Below are positions 26,175-35,844 of a stretch of DNA of 64,000 bases, piece after piece. How positions within the stretch are numbered: the stretch's first letter is position 1; every line of letters begins with the position of its first letter. The position numbers and the translations under genes were made by a program. The notes beneath the pieces were generated by a model. The model ran no database searches, was not told the origin of the DNA, and was given only the letters and a program-made list of their open reading frames with translations. The stretch covers positions 248,001 to 312,000 of the forward strand of contig NZ_SIRS01000001.1 of the NCBI RefSeq assembly GCF_004310335.1, written 5' to 3'. The stretch comes from Hyunsoonleella pacifica. GTDB lineage: Bacteria; Bacteroidota; Bacteroidia; Flavobacteriales; Flavobacteriaceae.

Positions 26175-26957
26175 ATGAAAAATCAATTATTAGAAAATAA
26201 GAATGCGCTCATCTTTGGAGCTAAAGGAGCCTTGGGGAGACAAGTTGCTAGAGCTTTTAAGGAAAGCGGCGCAAACATATATTTATCAGATATCAATGTT
26301 GAAGGCATTGAATCTTCTGATTTAGGAGAAATAAGAAAGGTGGATACCTTAAATGAAGAAGAAGTTAACGGTTATTTTTCGTGGTTTAATCGTGAGAATG
26401 TAGCAGTAGATATCGTTATTAACCTTAGCGCATCAAATCCTGCACTATACAACCATGGAAAGCCTGCGTTGGATGTTTCTCTTGAACAATTTCTAATTCC
26501 ATTAAAAACCACAACAGCAAATCAATTTGTAACAGCAAAAGCAGCATTCCCAATTATGTCAAAACAAAAAAATGGTGTCATCATTTTTATCACTTCAACA
26601 TTAGCAAAAGTTGGTTCTCCATGGAGTGCTGCCCTTACGGCTTCGCATGCTGCCACCGAAGGTTTGGTAAAAAGTCTTGCAACAGAATGGGGTGCTGATG
26701 GTATACGCGTAATTGGTGTTCGTTCTGAAGCAATGCCCGATTCTCCAACTATTGATTACACTTTTACAACTATGGGTAAAAATATGGGAATGAGGAGGGA
26801 TGAGATGCAGAGCTTTATAGAACAGCAAAAAACGGCGCTAAAACGTCTACCATCCACAGAGGAAACAGCGGAAGTTATTGTTCTTGCTGCATCAGACCTT
26901 GCAGGATATATGACAGGAACTATACTAAATCATTCAGGCGGACATATCCTAGAATAA
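26175..26957 (+). CDS. SDR-fold protein lacking the catalytic Tyr and Lys
   Basis: 260 residues. The nucleotide-binding loop GAKGALG (15-21) and the N-A-S/N-L-S segment are typical of short-chain dehydrogenases, and Ser141 stands at the active-site Ser position. Thirteen residues on, where YxxxK is expected, the sequence is Leu154-TAS-His158. The following helix (AATEGLVKSLATEWGADGIRV) aligns well with classical SDRs, so the register is reliable. Redox chemistry of the usual type is unlikely; a binding role or altered reaction is possible. It is the first gene of the HxlR-controlled operon and lies 25 bp before the transporter gene. Confidence 0.8.
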   Translation: MKNQLLENKNALIFGAKGALGRQVARAFKESGANIYLSDINVEGIESSDLGEIRKVDTLNEEEVNGYFSWFNRENVAVDIVINLSASNPALYNHGKPALDVSLEQFLIPLKTTTANQFVTAKAAFPIMSKQKNGVIIFITSTLAKVGSPWSAALTASHAATEGLVKSLATEWGADGIRVIGVRSEAMPDSPTIDYTFTTMGKNMGMRRDEMQSFIEQQKTALKRLPSTEETAEVIVLAASDLAGYMTGTILNHSGGHILE

Positions 26958-26982
26958 ATACAAAACCAACAAACAACATTAT

Positions 26983-29337
26983 ATGAGTACCTTAAAAAAA
27001 ACAGAAGAAAAACTCAACATATTTGCCATCAGCTGGGCCGAGTTTATCATTAAATACAAATGGGCTGTCTTATTTGCAAGTGTTTTACTAGTTATTGGCA
27101 TAGCTTCACAAGGTAAAATGGAATTTGATGGAGATTATCACACGTATTTTAGTGATGATAATCCTGAACTTTTAGCCTTTGATGGTCTTCAGGAAAAGTA
27201 CACTAAAGATGATAATGCTTTTATAGTATTAACAGCAAAAAACGGAGACATTTTTACAAAGAAAAACTTAATGGCTATTGAAGAGTTGGCAGCTGAAGCT
27301 TGGAATACACCATTTTCAAGTCGTGTGGATGCTATTACAAACTTTCAACATACCAGAGCAGATAATGATGATTTGTATGTTGAGGATTTATCTTATGAGA
27401 CAAGTTTAAAATCGGAAGAGGATATCAAACGGATACGAGAGATTGCCTTGAAAGAACCATTGTTGGTCAATAGGTTGATTAACAAAGATGGTTCTATAAC
27501 AGCAATAAACGTAAATGTAACCTTTCCAGGGTTGAACGATGATGAAAACTCTAAGACCGTTGCCTTTGTGCGAAATATGATTGAAGAATTCAAGCAGAAA
27601 AATCCTCAGTTTGATGTACATCTTTCAGGGATTGTTATGCTACAGGATGCCATGTTCTCTACCGCCCAAAAAGACATGATGTACACTATGATAATGTTTG
27701 TGATTGTCATTCTCATGATAATCATTCTCACACGTAATTTCTTTAGTACTATAGTAACGCTATTGACTATAATCTTTTCGATTGCAGTTTCCATTGGTTT
27801 TCTGGGAATTACAGGAATTAAGCTTACACCATCCTCGGCATCATTTCCAACTATAGTACTAACATTGGCAGTAGCTGATAGTATTCATATACTGGTAACT
27901 TTTTTGCACAATATTCGCAAAAAGGCAATGCCCAAAAATATGGCCATCATTGAAAGTTTACGATTGAATTTTATGCCAGTTTTCATTACAAGTATCACAA
28001 CCATTATAGGCTTTCTATCTATGAACTTTGGGGATGTACCACCATTTGCTGATTTGGGCAATATCGTTTCCGTTGGAATTTTGGCTGCACTGGTATTCTC
28101 CTTAACATTCTTGCCTGCCTTTATTGCCATTATGCCAATTAAGCAGCGAGAACCACAAAGTAATACGGCTAAATATCTAAAGAAAGATTGGCTGTATCGT
28201 TTCGGGGAATATGTTTCTGCAAACCCAAAAAAATTGGCTGGTATTTCTTTAGTAGTTATCGGAATCCTATCTGTATTATCCTTTAGGAATTTCTTTGATG
28301 ACGAATTCATTAAGTATTTCGATGAAACCGTGGATTTTAGAATTCATAGTGATTACATCAGTGATAATATTACAGGGATTTACAACATCGAGTATTCCAT
28401 TGGTGCAGGGGAAAGTGGCGGCATCAATAACCCCAAGTATCTTAAAAAACTGGAAGAGTTTGAAAAGTGGTTTGAAAAACAACCTAAAGTTGTACACGTA
28501 AATTCCTTTACAGAAGTAGCTAGACGCATTAATAAATCTATGCACGGCGATAAAGAAGCTTACTATAGATTGCCTGATTCCAGACAAGAAGCTGCCCAAT
28601 ATCTATTACTTTATGAAATGTCATTGCCCTTTGGTTTGGATTTGAACAATCAAGTGAATGTGGATAAATCGGAAACCCGTTTTACAGTTACTACAAGAAA
28701 CCTAAGAAGTTCAGAATTGATTGCTCTCTCAGAACGTGGAGAAAAATGGTTAAAGGATAATGCGTCAGAAGAAATGAAAGCCTTGGGAACCAGTAGTACT
28801 TTAATGTTTTCTAAACTTGGTGTGAGACAGGCGGATAGTATGATGAGTGGTAACATTATTGCTATGGTTCTCATTTCATTGATTCTAATGTTAGCCCTTA
28901 GGCATTTCAAAATTGGACTATTAAGTATTATACCAAATATTGCTCCAGTGGCAATAGGCTTTGGGATATGGGCATTATATCTAGGAGAAGTTAATACAGG
29001 TATGGTAGTTGTATTTGGAATGACCCTTGGCGTAATTGTAGATGATACGGTACACTTTGTTTCTAAGTTTTTAAGAGCGAGAAGGGAATTGGGATATACT
29101 GCTTCCGAAGCTGTTAAATATGCCTTTGAAACTGTAGGGAAAGCCCTTATAATTACAACGGTGGTGCTGTTATCTGGATTTTTGATTTTAGCACAGTCTT
29201 CCTTTGCTATGACCAGTTATATGGCAACCATAACCACTTTTATTATTCCTGCAGCATTATTAGTCGATTTTATTCTACTACCATCACTATTGATTTTAGT
29301 AAGTAGTGACAAAGAATTAGTAAACGCAAAAAATTAA
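26983..29337 (+). CDS. RND-superfamily (MMPL-type) transporter
   Basis: 784 residues with the two-fold MMPL layout: one N-terminal helix, a large extracytoplasmic domain, a block of helices, then the same again. Motifs include TVVFPTIVLTLAVADSIHILVTFLHNIR-like helix 4 (here PTIVLTLAVADSIHIL) and its repeat MTLGVIVDDTVHFVSKFLR, with the proton-relay Asp residues in ADS and DDT. Such proteins export lipids or other hydrophobic compounds with proton-motive force. The operon also contains a LolA-like protein and an outer-membrane barrel, fitting envelope transport of a lipid-like substrate. Substrate unknown. Confidence 0.85.
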   Translation: MSTLKKTEEKLNIFAISWAEFIIKYKWAVLFASVLLVIGIASQGKMEFDGDYHTYFSDDNPELLAFDGLQEKYTKDDNAFIVLTAKNGDIFTKKNLMAIEELAAEAWNTPFSSRVDAITNFQHTRADNDDLYVEDLSYETSLKSEEDIKRIREIALKEPLLVNRLINKDGSITAINVNVTFPGLNDDENSKTVAFVRNMIEEFKQKNPQFDVHLSGIVMLQDAMFSTAQKDMMYTMIMFVIVILMIIILTRNFFSTIVTLLTIIFSIAVSIGFLGITGIKLTPSSASFPTIVLTLAVADSIHILVTFLHNIRKKAMPKNMAIIESLRLNFMPVFITSITTIIGFLSMNFGDVPPFADLGNIVSVGILAALVFSLTFLPAFIAIMPIKQREPQSNTAKYLKKDWLYRFGEYVSANPKKLAGISLVVIGILSVLSFRNFFDDEFIKYFDETVDFRIHSDYISDNITGIYNIEYSIGAGESGGINNPKYLKKLEEFEKWFEKQPKVVHVNSFTEVARRINKSMHGDKEAYYRLPDSRQEAAQYLLLYEMSLPFGLDLNNQVNVDKSETRFTVTTRNLRSSELIALSERGEKWLKDNASEEMKALGTSSTLMFSKLGVRQADSMMSGNIIAMVLISLILMLALRHFKIGLLSIIPNIAPVAIGFGIWALYLGEVNTGMVVVFGMTLGVIVDDTVHFVSKFLRARRELGYTASEAVKYAFETVGKALIITTVVLLSGFLILAQSSFAMTSYMATITTFIIPAALLVDFILLPSLLILVSSDKELVNAKN

Positions 29338-29352
29338 TTCAAAAAAACGCTT

Positions 29353-29946
29353 ATGAAAAACGCACTCAAAATTTATCTATTTCTATGCATCATTGTTTTG
29401 ATTGGATGTAATTCTGATGATGATAGTTCTCAAACAAATAATCTAGTTTCAGAATTTAAAATCAATAACGGCAAAACATATTTAACACCTAATGGGTATT
29501 ATACAAAGTATGAAATTGAAGGTAAGAAAGATAACTTTTTACTCCATTTTATAGATGGGAAATTTGTTCCGATTACAAATCCAGAAGAAGGAATTCCGTG
29601 TCCTTGGGTCGAAAACATGACTCAAGGAATTACTATCAAACTCAAATCGATTTTAGATGATGAGATTGCTCCTGGTTTATATAAGTATACTCTTGAAAGG
29701 GATAGTACAGGTATAAAAGATGATGCTGGAGTATATTCTCCTTCTAAGGTTTTCTATGGTTTTCAATTGGATAATCAATGTTACTCCCAAACAGATGAGG
29801 ATTTAAATATTACAGATGGCGAAATGACGATTAACGTAGACAATGGAGAGTTTAGTATAACCTACAGTTTTACTTCAGAAAATGGGGTAACAATCAAAGG
29901 AGCTTATTATGGGAAATTGCAAAAGCAATTAGCCCCTGAATGGTAA
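29353..29946 (+). CDS. Putative lipoprotein, PEW-tail family, copy 2
   Basis: 197 residues. The lipoprotein signal ends at LIGC (Cys19) followed by an acidic NSDDDSS tail that in Bacteroidota favours surface export. No named family is recognised. It is a paralogue of the protein at 22833-23405 (shared EFKINN-type block, PCPWVEN, FYGF and the C-terminal PEW). It lies 15 bp after the MMPL gene and 43 bp before the LolA-like gene, so it is probably a component of the same transport system. Confidence 0.75.
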   Translation: MKNALKIYLFLCIIVLIGCNSDDDSSQTNNLVSEFKINNGKTYLTPNGYYTKYEIEGKKDNFLLHFIDGKFVPITNPEEGIPCPWVENMTQGITIKLKSILDDEIAPGLYKYTLERDSTGIKDDAGVYSPSKVFYGFQLDNQCYSQTDEDLNITDGEMTINVDNGEFSITYSFTSENGVTIKGAYYGKLQKQLAPEW

Positions 29947-29989
29947 AATAAAAGAATAATTACATGTTGAATTTGAATAAAAAATAATA

Positions 29990-30763
29990 ATGAAAAAATT
30001 AATTGTTTTCGTATTACTAGTTAGTAGTATATCAATAGTGATGGCTCAGAGTCCAGAACAAAGAGGATTAGAAATTGCAAAGGCAGCTAGTAAAGCTGAT
30101 GAAGGTTTTGGAAGCTTAGAAGTGAATCTAAAAATGATTCTTAAAAACAAGAACGGTCAGGTTAGTGAACGTGAAATTACCAATAAGATTTTGGAACAAA
30201 TTAAAGATGGCGACAAATCATTGGTGGCCTTCAATACCCCAAGAGATGTTAAGGGAACTGCAACATTAACATTTACCCATAAAGAAGGAAGCGACGACCA
30301 GTGGTTGTATCTGCCATCTATAAAAAGGGTAAAACGAATTTCCTCCAGTAACAAGTCGGGACCTTTCATGGGAAGTGAATTTGCCTTCGAGGATTTGTCT
30401 TCCGATGAAGTTGAAAAGTACACCTATAGATTTGTAGAAGAAGAAGATGGTTTGTTGGTTGTAGAACAAGACCCTGTAGATCCAAAATCTGGATATGCAC
30501 GAAGATTGGTCTCTTATAATAAAAACAAAGGATATCGCGTAGAAAAAATTGAATTCTATGATCGTAAAAATGAACTACTAAAAACGCTCATACATAAAGA
30601 TTATAAGCAATATAAAAATAAGCATTGGAGATCTAGTACTATGGTAATGACAAATCATCAAAATGGAAAAGAGACAACCTTGCTCTTTTCCGATTACAAT
30701 TTTGGTATAGAATTGGCTGATGAAGATTTTACAGAAAATGCCCTTAAACGAATAGGTGGTTGA
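29990..30763 (+). CDS. LolA-like outer-membrane lipoprotein-sorting protein
   Basis: 257 residues with a signal peptide ending near VMAQS. The mature part has the hallmarks of the LolA-like family that accompanies MMPL transporters: WLYLPSIKRVKRISSSNKSG followed by FMGSEFAFEDLS, and the C-terminal FSDYNFGIELADEDFTENAL. It should shuttle a lipid-like molecule through the periplasm. It comes after the MMPL and lipoprotein genes in the same operon and is followed by a hairpin terminator at 30784. Confidence 0.85.
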   Translation: MKKLIVFVLLVSSISIVMAQSPEQRGLEIAKAASKADEGFGSLEVNLKMILKNKNGQVSEREITNKILEQIKDGDKSLVAFNTPRDVKGTATLTFTHKEGSDDQWLYLPSIKRVKRISSSNKSGPFMGSEFAFEDLSSDEVEKYTYRFVEEEDGLLVVEQDPVDPKSGYARRLVSYNKNKGYRVEKIEFYDRKNELLKTLIHKDYKQYKNKHWRSSTMVMTNHQNGKETTLLFSDYNFGIELADEDFTENALKRIGG

Positions 30764-30783
30764 TTAGTTTTTTAATTGACGAT

Positions 30784-30827
30784 AAGGAATTGGTAAACAT
30801 ATTTGTGTAACCGATTCCTTTTTTAAT
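30784..30827 (+). terminator. Hairpin terminator after the LolA-like gene
   Basis: AAGGAATTGGT (30784-30794) pairs, with one G-T, to ACCGATTCCTT (30810-30820), followed by T residues. It lies between the LolA-like gene and the barrel gene, so the barrel may depend on read-through or on its own promoter. Confidence 0.65.
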
Positions 30828-30839
30828 TATAAAGTTTTT

Positions 30840-32030
30840 ATGAAATTACTAGTAAATCTGTTGTTCATTCTTACTACTGCATTAATTTTTGGTCAAGAAG
30901 AAAAAATTGAGGACGATTTTGAACTCGAATTGGAAGTCGAGTATAGATACTTTCCTGATGAAGTAGCTTTTCAGGGGCAAAAAACTCACTTTCCATCTGT
31001 AGCGGTTTCTCCTGAATATTCTTTAAGTTGGAATAAGGGATATGACGTACTAAACTTTAAGGGTTTTTTTCGTTTGGATGTTGATGAAGAAAGAACACAC
31101 TGGGATATTAGAGAGTTCTACTACCAAAAATCGAAGAAGAACTGGGAAATCAGTTTAGGATTTAAAAAAGTGTATTGGGGGGTTACGGAAAGTAATCATT
31201 TAGTAGATATTATTAACCAGACTGATGCTGTTGAAAGTTTTGATGGCGAAAAAAAGCTAGGGCAGCCAATGGTTCAATTTTCTTTATCTACTAAAAAGAT
31301 TGGAATATTTGATTTCTTTTATTTACCCTATCATAGAAAACGCACTTTTCCTGGAACAAAAGGAAGATTACGCTTTCCAATAGTCATAGATCAAGACGAT
31401 TTAAATTATGAAAGTAGTGCTGAAGAGTTACACCAAGATTTTGCAGTAAGATGGAAACATTTTGTAGGCAGCGTTGATATTGGTCTATCTCATTTTTATG
31501 GAACAGGCAGAGAACCATTATTTATTCAAAACTCCAATTTTAACATTGAAGCATTTTACCCCATAATCAACCAAACAGGATTGGATGTTCAAGTTACCAA
31601 CAATGCCTTTTTATGGAAGTTAGAATCTATATATAGAACAAGTAATGTCCAAGATTTTTTTGCTCTTGTAGGAGGTGTAGAATATACCTTTAGCAACATA
31701 AAAAGTAAAGGTTTTGATGTAGGTGCTCTATTAGAATACCTCTATGACGATAGAGGTAAGTTGGCACTAACAGGGCTACAAAATGATGTTTTCTTTGGGA
31801 GTAGAATTGCATTTAACGATGTACAGAGTACTGAAATATTAATTGGAGGTATTGCAGATCTTGAGAAGAGTAGTAAAATTTTTAGTTTAGAGGCATCTAG
31901 ACGATTAGGGGAAAGCTGGAAACTAGAGATTGAAGGTCGCCTTTTTAGTAATATAGATAATAAAGAGTTTATACTCTCTAATTTTCATGAAGATAGTTTT
32001 CTTAGGGTGAGCATCCTTAAGTATTTTTAA
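30840..32030 (+). CDS. Outer-membrane beta-barrel protein of the MMPL/LolA-like system
   Basis: 396 residues. The signal peptide ends near LIFGQE. The mature protein is rich in amphipathic strands (WDIREFYYQKSKKNWEISLG, FAVRWKHFVGSVDIGLSHFYG) and ends in a C-terminal strand closing with Phe, as outer-membrane barrels do. The pattern (a W-D-I-R-E-F-Y strand followed by a G-x-x-K-x-x-W-G segment) resembles DUF1302-type barrels that often accompany MMPL and LolA-like proteins. It would be the outer-membrane end of the export path. A hairpin terminator lies just upstream. Confidence 0.65.
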   Translation: MKLLVNLLFILTTALIFGQEEKIEDDFELELEVEYRYFPDEVAFQGQKTHFPSVAVSPEYSLSWNKGYDVLNFKGFFRLDVDEERTHWDIREFYYQKSKKNWEISLGFKKVYWGVTESNHLVDIINQTDAVESFDGEKKLGQPMVQFSLSTKKIGIFDFFYLPYHRKRTFPGTKGRLRFPIVIDQDDLNYESSAEELHQDFAVRWKHFVGSVDIGLSHFYGTGREPLFIQNSNFNIEAFYPIINQTGLDVQVTNNAFLWKLESIYRTSNVQDFFALVGGVEYTFSNIKSKGFDVGALLEYLYDDRGKLALTGLQNDVFFGSRIAFNDVQSTEILIGGIADLEKSSKIFSLEASRRLGESWKLEIEGRLFSNIDNKEFILSNFHEDSFLRVSILKYF

Positions 32031-32135
32031 ATTTCAAACAATACTTACAGTTTTACTTTTAGCAACTTATTAAAGTTTGCACTTTTTAAAAATAGACTTA
32101 ATCAGATAAACTTTAGTACTTCACAGTTAAAGCAT

Positions 32136-32154
32136 ACAGGCTTATACAGGATGG
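32136..32154 (+). promoter_or_regulatory. CAGGA direct-repeat motif, site 1 (upstream of GH106)
   Basis: ACAGGCTTATACAGGATGG: two CAGG cores exactly 10 bp apart. A good -7 box (TAATTTTG, 32173-32180) follows 18 bp later, and the GH106 ATG is 58 bp beyond the site. Four other genes in the locus carry the same arrangement. Confidence 0.6.
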
Positions 32155-32212
32155 TTTTTTGTAAATTATAGATAATTTTGTTGTGCTTATTATTTGATAC
32201 ACAGACTTTACT

Positions 32213-35200
32213 ATGAGACTTTCCTTTTTCTTAATTCTATACTTGTTTTTAAATATTGTATTTTTTGGTTGTGATTCCTCAAGCCAAGAGGCAGCTACAA
32301 TAACTCCTTCTATTAGCCTTGAAGATTTATCCGTTGGATTTAGATCTCCAGAAAAAAAGTATCGTCCAGAAACTTGGTTTCATCTTAATGGGAACAATAT
32401 AAGTAAAGAAGGTTTAACCTTAGATTTAGAAGCTATTAAAGCAGCGGGTTTACAAGGAATTCATTTATTTAACAAAGCAGGAAAACTTTACCCTAATGTA
32501 AAACCTATAAAAATTTTATCTCCAGAGTGGGAAGATATGATAAGACATGCTGCAGATGAATGCCAACGATTAGGTTTAAAATTTACAATGCAAAACTGCC
32601 CTGGTTGGTCTATGACGGGAGGGCCCTGGGTGCCAGCAGAAGAAGCACAACGAGAAGTTGTTGAGACTACATATCATATTTCTGGCAATCAAAAATTTGA
32701 AGACGTTTTACAAATAGATGCTTTGTACCATACATCAGATTATGACTATAAAGATATTCAAGTATTAGCATTTCCAACACCAGAAGGCGATGATTTGACG
32801 CCTTTAAATCCATCAAAAATTCAGACTAATAATACAATAGTGCCTTGGAAGGATATTTTTAATCCTAATTCAAAAATTATAGTTACACGCAAATCAACGC
32901 GATTAGATAAACCATTAAATGAATATAGAGCTAAAGGTATTTCAAAAATAAGTAATCAAGATACTTGGGTAAAAACAATTTTTGATACCCCAGTTACATT
33001 AAGAACTATTAAATTTCCACAATTGAGACACATTATTATGGGTACGGAATACCCAGTGATAGATGTGGATCTTAAGGTGAAAGCTCGAATTGGTAATAAA
33101 TTGACTGAAATAGCAACCATAAATTTACCAGATGCCAATTGGAATGATAGACGAAAACACCTAACACTAGCAATTCCTGAAACTACATCCAATGAGTTTG
33201 TATTTACATTTGAAGGAAAGCATAAAATAGCCCCTGAATTTATTCGATTAAGTTCAAAACCAAAATTACACAACCACGAAGCCAAAGCAGCAAAAGTGTT
33301 AAGGCGTCTTGAAAAAGATGTACAATATGATTATGCTGAAAATACCATCATTAAATCCAATACCATAATCAACATCACAGATAAAATGACAGCTGAAGGT
33401 AAATTAACTTGGGAAGTTCCTGAGGGAGATTGGACAGTGGTACGTTTTGGACACATAAACATGCGATTAACCAATAAACCAGCAGTTCCTGAAGCAACTG
33501 GTTGGGAATCTAGTAAACTAGATAAATTAGCTATAGAAAACCATTTGCGTAATGGTATGATTGGTAATTTAATAAAAGATGGTGGTCCAATTGGCGATGG
33601 AAAACTTCATGGTTTATTAATTGATAGTTGGGAAAGTCATGTACCAACTTGGACCATGAATTCTGAAGATATGTTTGCTGAATTTGAAACACGAAGAGGT
33701 TACAGCATGAAAACATATTTGCCTGCTACAATGGGATACATTGTAGATGATGCAAAAACAACTACCAAATTTTTAAGAGACCTACGTCATACTATGGATG
33801 AGGTGTTTATAGATAATTTCTTTAAACATTTTGCCACTGTAGCTCACAATATGGGTGCTGAGGTATATACCGAAGGTGCTGGAGGCGAAGTATTACCAGT
33901 AGACCCAATGCGATATTATGGCGTTAGTGATGTGCCCATGACTGAGTTTTGGTATCCAAGAGCACCATCAGTACAAAATGAATATGCTAAGCCTATTTAC
34001 AATGCTGCATCTGCTGCTCATTTATATGATAAACCAGTTTTAGCAGCAGAAGCATGTACACAAGTTGGTGTTAAATGGAATGAACATCCGTTTAGTGTAA
34101 AATATTTAATCGATTATAATTTTACCAAAGGAGTTAATCATTTGGTGTTCCATACGTTTTCGCATACACCACAAACTGATGTCTATCCGGGTTCTAGTTT
34201 TGGTGGACATATTGGGTTTCCATTAGTAAGACAACAAACTTGGTGGCCTTATATGAAAGATTGGACAGATTACTTAAGTAGAAACCAATATGTATTACAA
34301 CAAGGAGAATATGTTGCTGATGTACTTTGGTATTATGGCGATCATTATGAACGTCCGCCATTCGATTTAGATAAATTTCCAAAAGGTTACCGTTTTGATT
34401 ATTTAAATGCAGAAATTTTACAGGATAAACTAAGTATAAGAGATGGTAATATACATGTGCAGGGCGCAGGAGATTATAAAGTTATTATGCTTAGAGATTC
34501 TGAGAAAATGTTGTTATCTACGCTAAAGAAATTAGAAACTTTGGTTGAAGGTGGTGCAGTAATTTTAGGTAACAAACCTATGGAATCTCCTAGTTTGATG
34601 GATGATGAAGATGATTTGAAAGAACTTAAGTCTATTTCTGATAAACTATGGGGAACCTCTAAAAGTGGTGTGAAACAAGTAGGTAAAGGAAAGGTGTATT
34701 GGGGTAAAACTCTGGAGGCAGCTCTAAAAGAAGAAAGTATTGCTCCAGATGTGATTGTGCCTCAAGGTATAGATATCAATTGGATACATCGGGAAATAGA
34801 TGATGCTCATATTTATTTTGTAGCTTCAAAAGAAGATAAACCTGTAAATTTAGCGTTGAGTTTTAGAGTAAATGACCTTTCTCCTCAAATTTGGGATGCA
34901 TTTACGGGAGAACAACAAGATGCTAAAATTTGGAAAACTTTAGAAAATAGAACAAATGTAGCCTTACCATTATCATCAAATGGAAGTGCTATCGTAGTGT
35001 TTTCAAAAAATGATAAAAAACCTTTGGCTTCAAAAGTAACTCACAATAGTAAAGTTATTTTAAATACTGAAACGGGTTGGTCTAAAATTCAAGAGCAGGA
35101 AGTTGTTCCTCACTTATCTTGGAAAGATGACGAATTTATGGCGACTATGCCTGGCAAGTATGTATTTCATCAAAATGAAAAAGAAGCAAGAAAAGAAATT

Positions 35201-35683
35201 TCTGTTGAAGAAATACTGCTTCAAAATAATTGGAAACTATCTTTTGAAGGAGGTTGGGACACTCCAAATATTTTAGAAGTCTCTGAATTAAAATCTTTAA
35301 CTGCACTTGAAAATGAGGCTGTAAAACATTATTCGGGCACAGTGACTTATTCAAAAACGATAAATTTAGATGAAATTGGACAACAAACAGTTATAGATTT
35401 AGGCAAGGTTGCCAATATAGCAGAGTTATGGTGCAATGGTAAAAAAGTAGGTGTAAAATGGGCGCCGCCTTTTGAATTTGATATTAGTGAATATGCTATG
35501 AAAGGTGAAAATACTGTTAATGTTAAAGTAACTAATACCTGGAGAAATCAGCTTATTTACGATAACTCCAGATCAAAAGATCAAAAGAAAACTTGGACGA
35601 CCAATCCGCCTAAGAGAAATGAAACTGAACTAGAGGCTTCTGGATTAATTGGACCTGTGGTTTTGAGGCAAATAACGTATTAA
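32213..35683 (+). CDS. GH106 alpha-L-rhamnosidase lipoprotein, copy 1
   Basis: 1156 residues. The lipoprotein signal ends at FFGC (Cys20) followed by an acidic/Ser tail. The body matches GH106: RPETWFHLNGNNISKEGLTLDLEAIKAAG near the start, the block TMQNCPGWSMTGGPWV, and a C-terminal galactose-binding-like sandwich ending LEASGLIGPVVL. GH106 enzymes hydrolyse alpha-L-rhamnosides by inversion. In the ulvan locus it would remove rhamnose from oligosaccharides made by the lyases. A paralogue is at 59228-62464. It has its own operator motif and -7 box. A 161-bp gap without a terminator separates it from the first PL28 gene. Confidence 0.85.
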   Translation: MRLSFFLILYLFLNIVFFGCDSSSQEAATITPSISLEDLSVGFRSPEKKYRPETWFHLNGNNISKEGLTLDLEAIKAAGLQGIHLFNKAGKLYPNVKPIKILSPEWEDMIRHAADECQRLGLKFTMQNCPGWSMTGGPWVPAEEAQREVVETTYHISGNQKFEDVLQIDALYHTSDYDYKDIQVLAFPTPEGDDLTPLNPSKIQTNNTIVPWKDIFNPNSKIIVTRKSTRLDKPLNEYRAKGISKISNQDTWVKTIFDTPVTLRTIKFPQLRHIIMGTEYPVIDVDLKVKARIGNKLTEIATINLPDANWNDRRKHLTLAIPETTSNEFVFTFEGKHKIAPEFIRLSSKPKLHNHEAKAAKVLRRLEKDVQYDYAENTIIKSNTIINITDKMTAEGKLTWEVPEGDWTVVRFGHINMRLTNKPAVPEATGWESSKLDKLAIENHLRNGMIGNLIKDGGPIGDGKLHGLLIDSWESHVPTWTMNSEDMFAEFETRRGYSMKTYLPATMGYIVDDAKTTTKFLRDLRHTMDEVFIDNFFKHFATVAHNMGAEVYTEGAGGEVLPVDPMRYYGVSDVPMTEFWYPRAPSVQNEYAKPIYNAASAAHLYDKPVLAAEACTQVGVKWNEHPFSVKYLIDYNFTKGVNHLVFHTFSHTPQTDVYPGSSFGGHIGFPLVRQQTWWPYMKDWTDYLSRNQYVLQQGEYVADVLWYYGDHYERPPFDLDKFPKGYRFDYLNAEILQDKLSIRDGNIHVQGAGDYKVIMLRDSEKMLLSTLKKLETLVEGGAVILGNKPMESPSLMDDEDDLKELKSISDKLWGTSKSGVKQVGKGKVYWGKTLEAALKEESIAPDVIVPQGIDINWIHREIDDAHIYFVASKEDKPVNLALSFRVNDLSPQIWDAFTGEQQDAKIWKTLENRTNVALPLSSNGSAIVVFSKNDKKPLASKVTHNSKVILNTETGWSKIQEQEVVPHLSWKDDEFMATMPGKYVFHQNEKEARKEISVEEILLQNNWKLSFEGGWDTPNILEVSELKSLTALENEAVKHYSGTVTYSKTINLDEIGQQTVIDLGKVANIAELWCNGKKVGVKWAPPFEFDISEYAMKGENTVNVKVTNTWRNQLIYDNSRSKDQKKTWTTNPPKRNETELEASGLIGPVVLRQITY

Positions 35684-35844
35684 TCATTCATTTATGGTTG
35701 TTTTAAGTAAGATTTGTTAAAGTTTTGTTTTTTAGCGAAATATTGGCTCATTAAACTAAAATATTAAAGCTAAGTCTACTATTTTAATAGGTTTGTATGA
35801 ATTTTACAATACTCACTGTTTTTGAACAGCATACTTAGGCAGCT

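Noticed and set aside
35777-35795. Sixth copy of the CAGGA direct-repeat motif before the first PL28 gene
   Set aside because: The second half matches only about 6 of 9 positions and the first half poorly; noted as a weak match, not annotated as a site.
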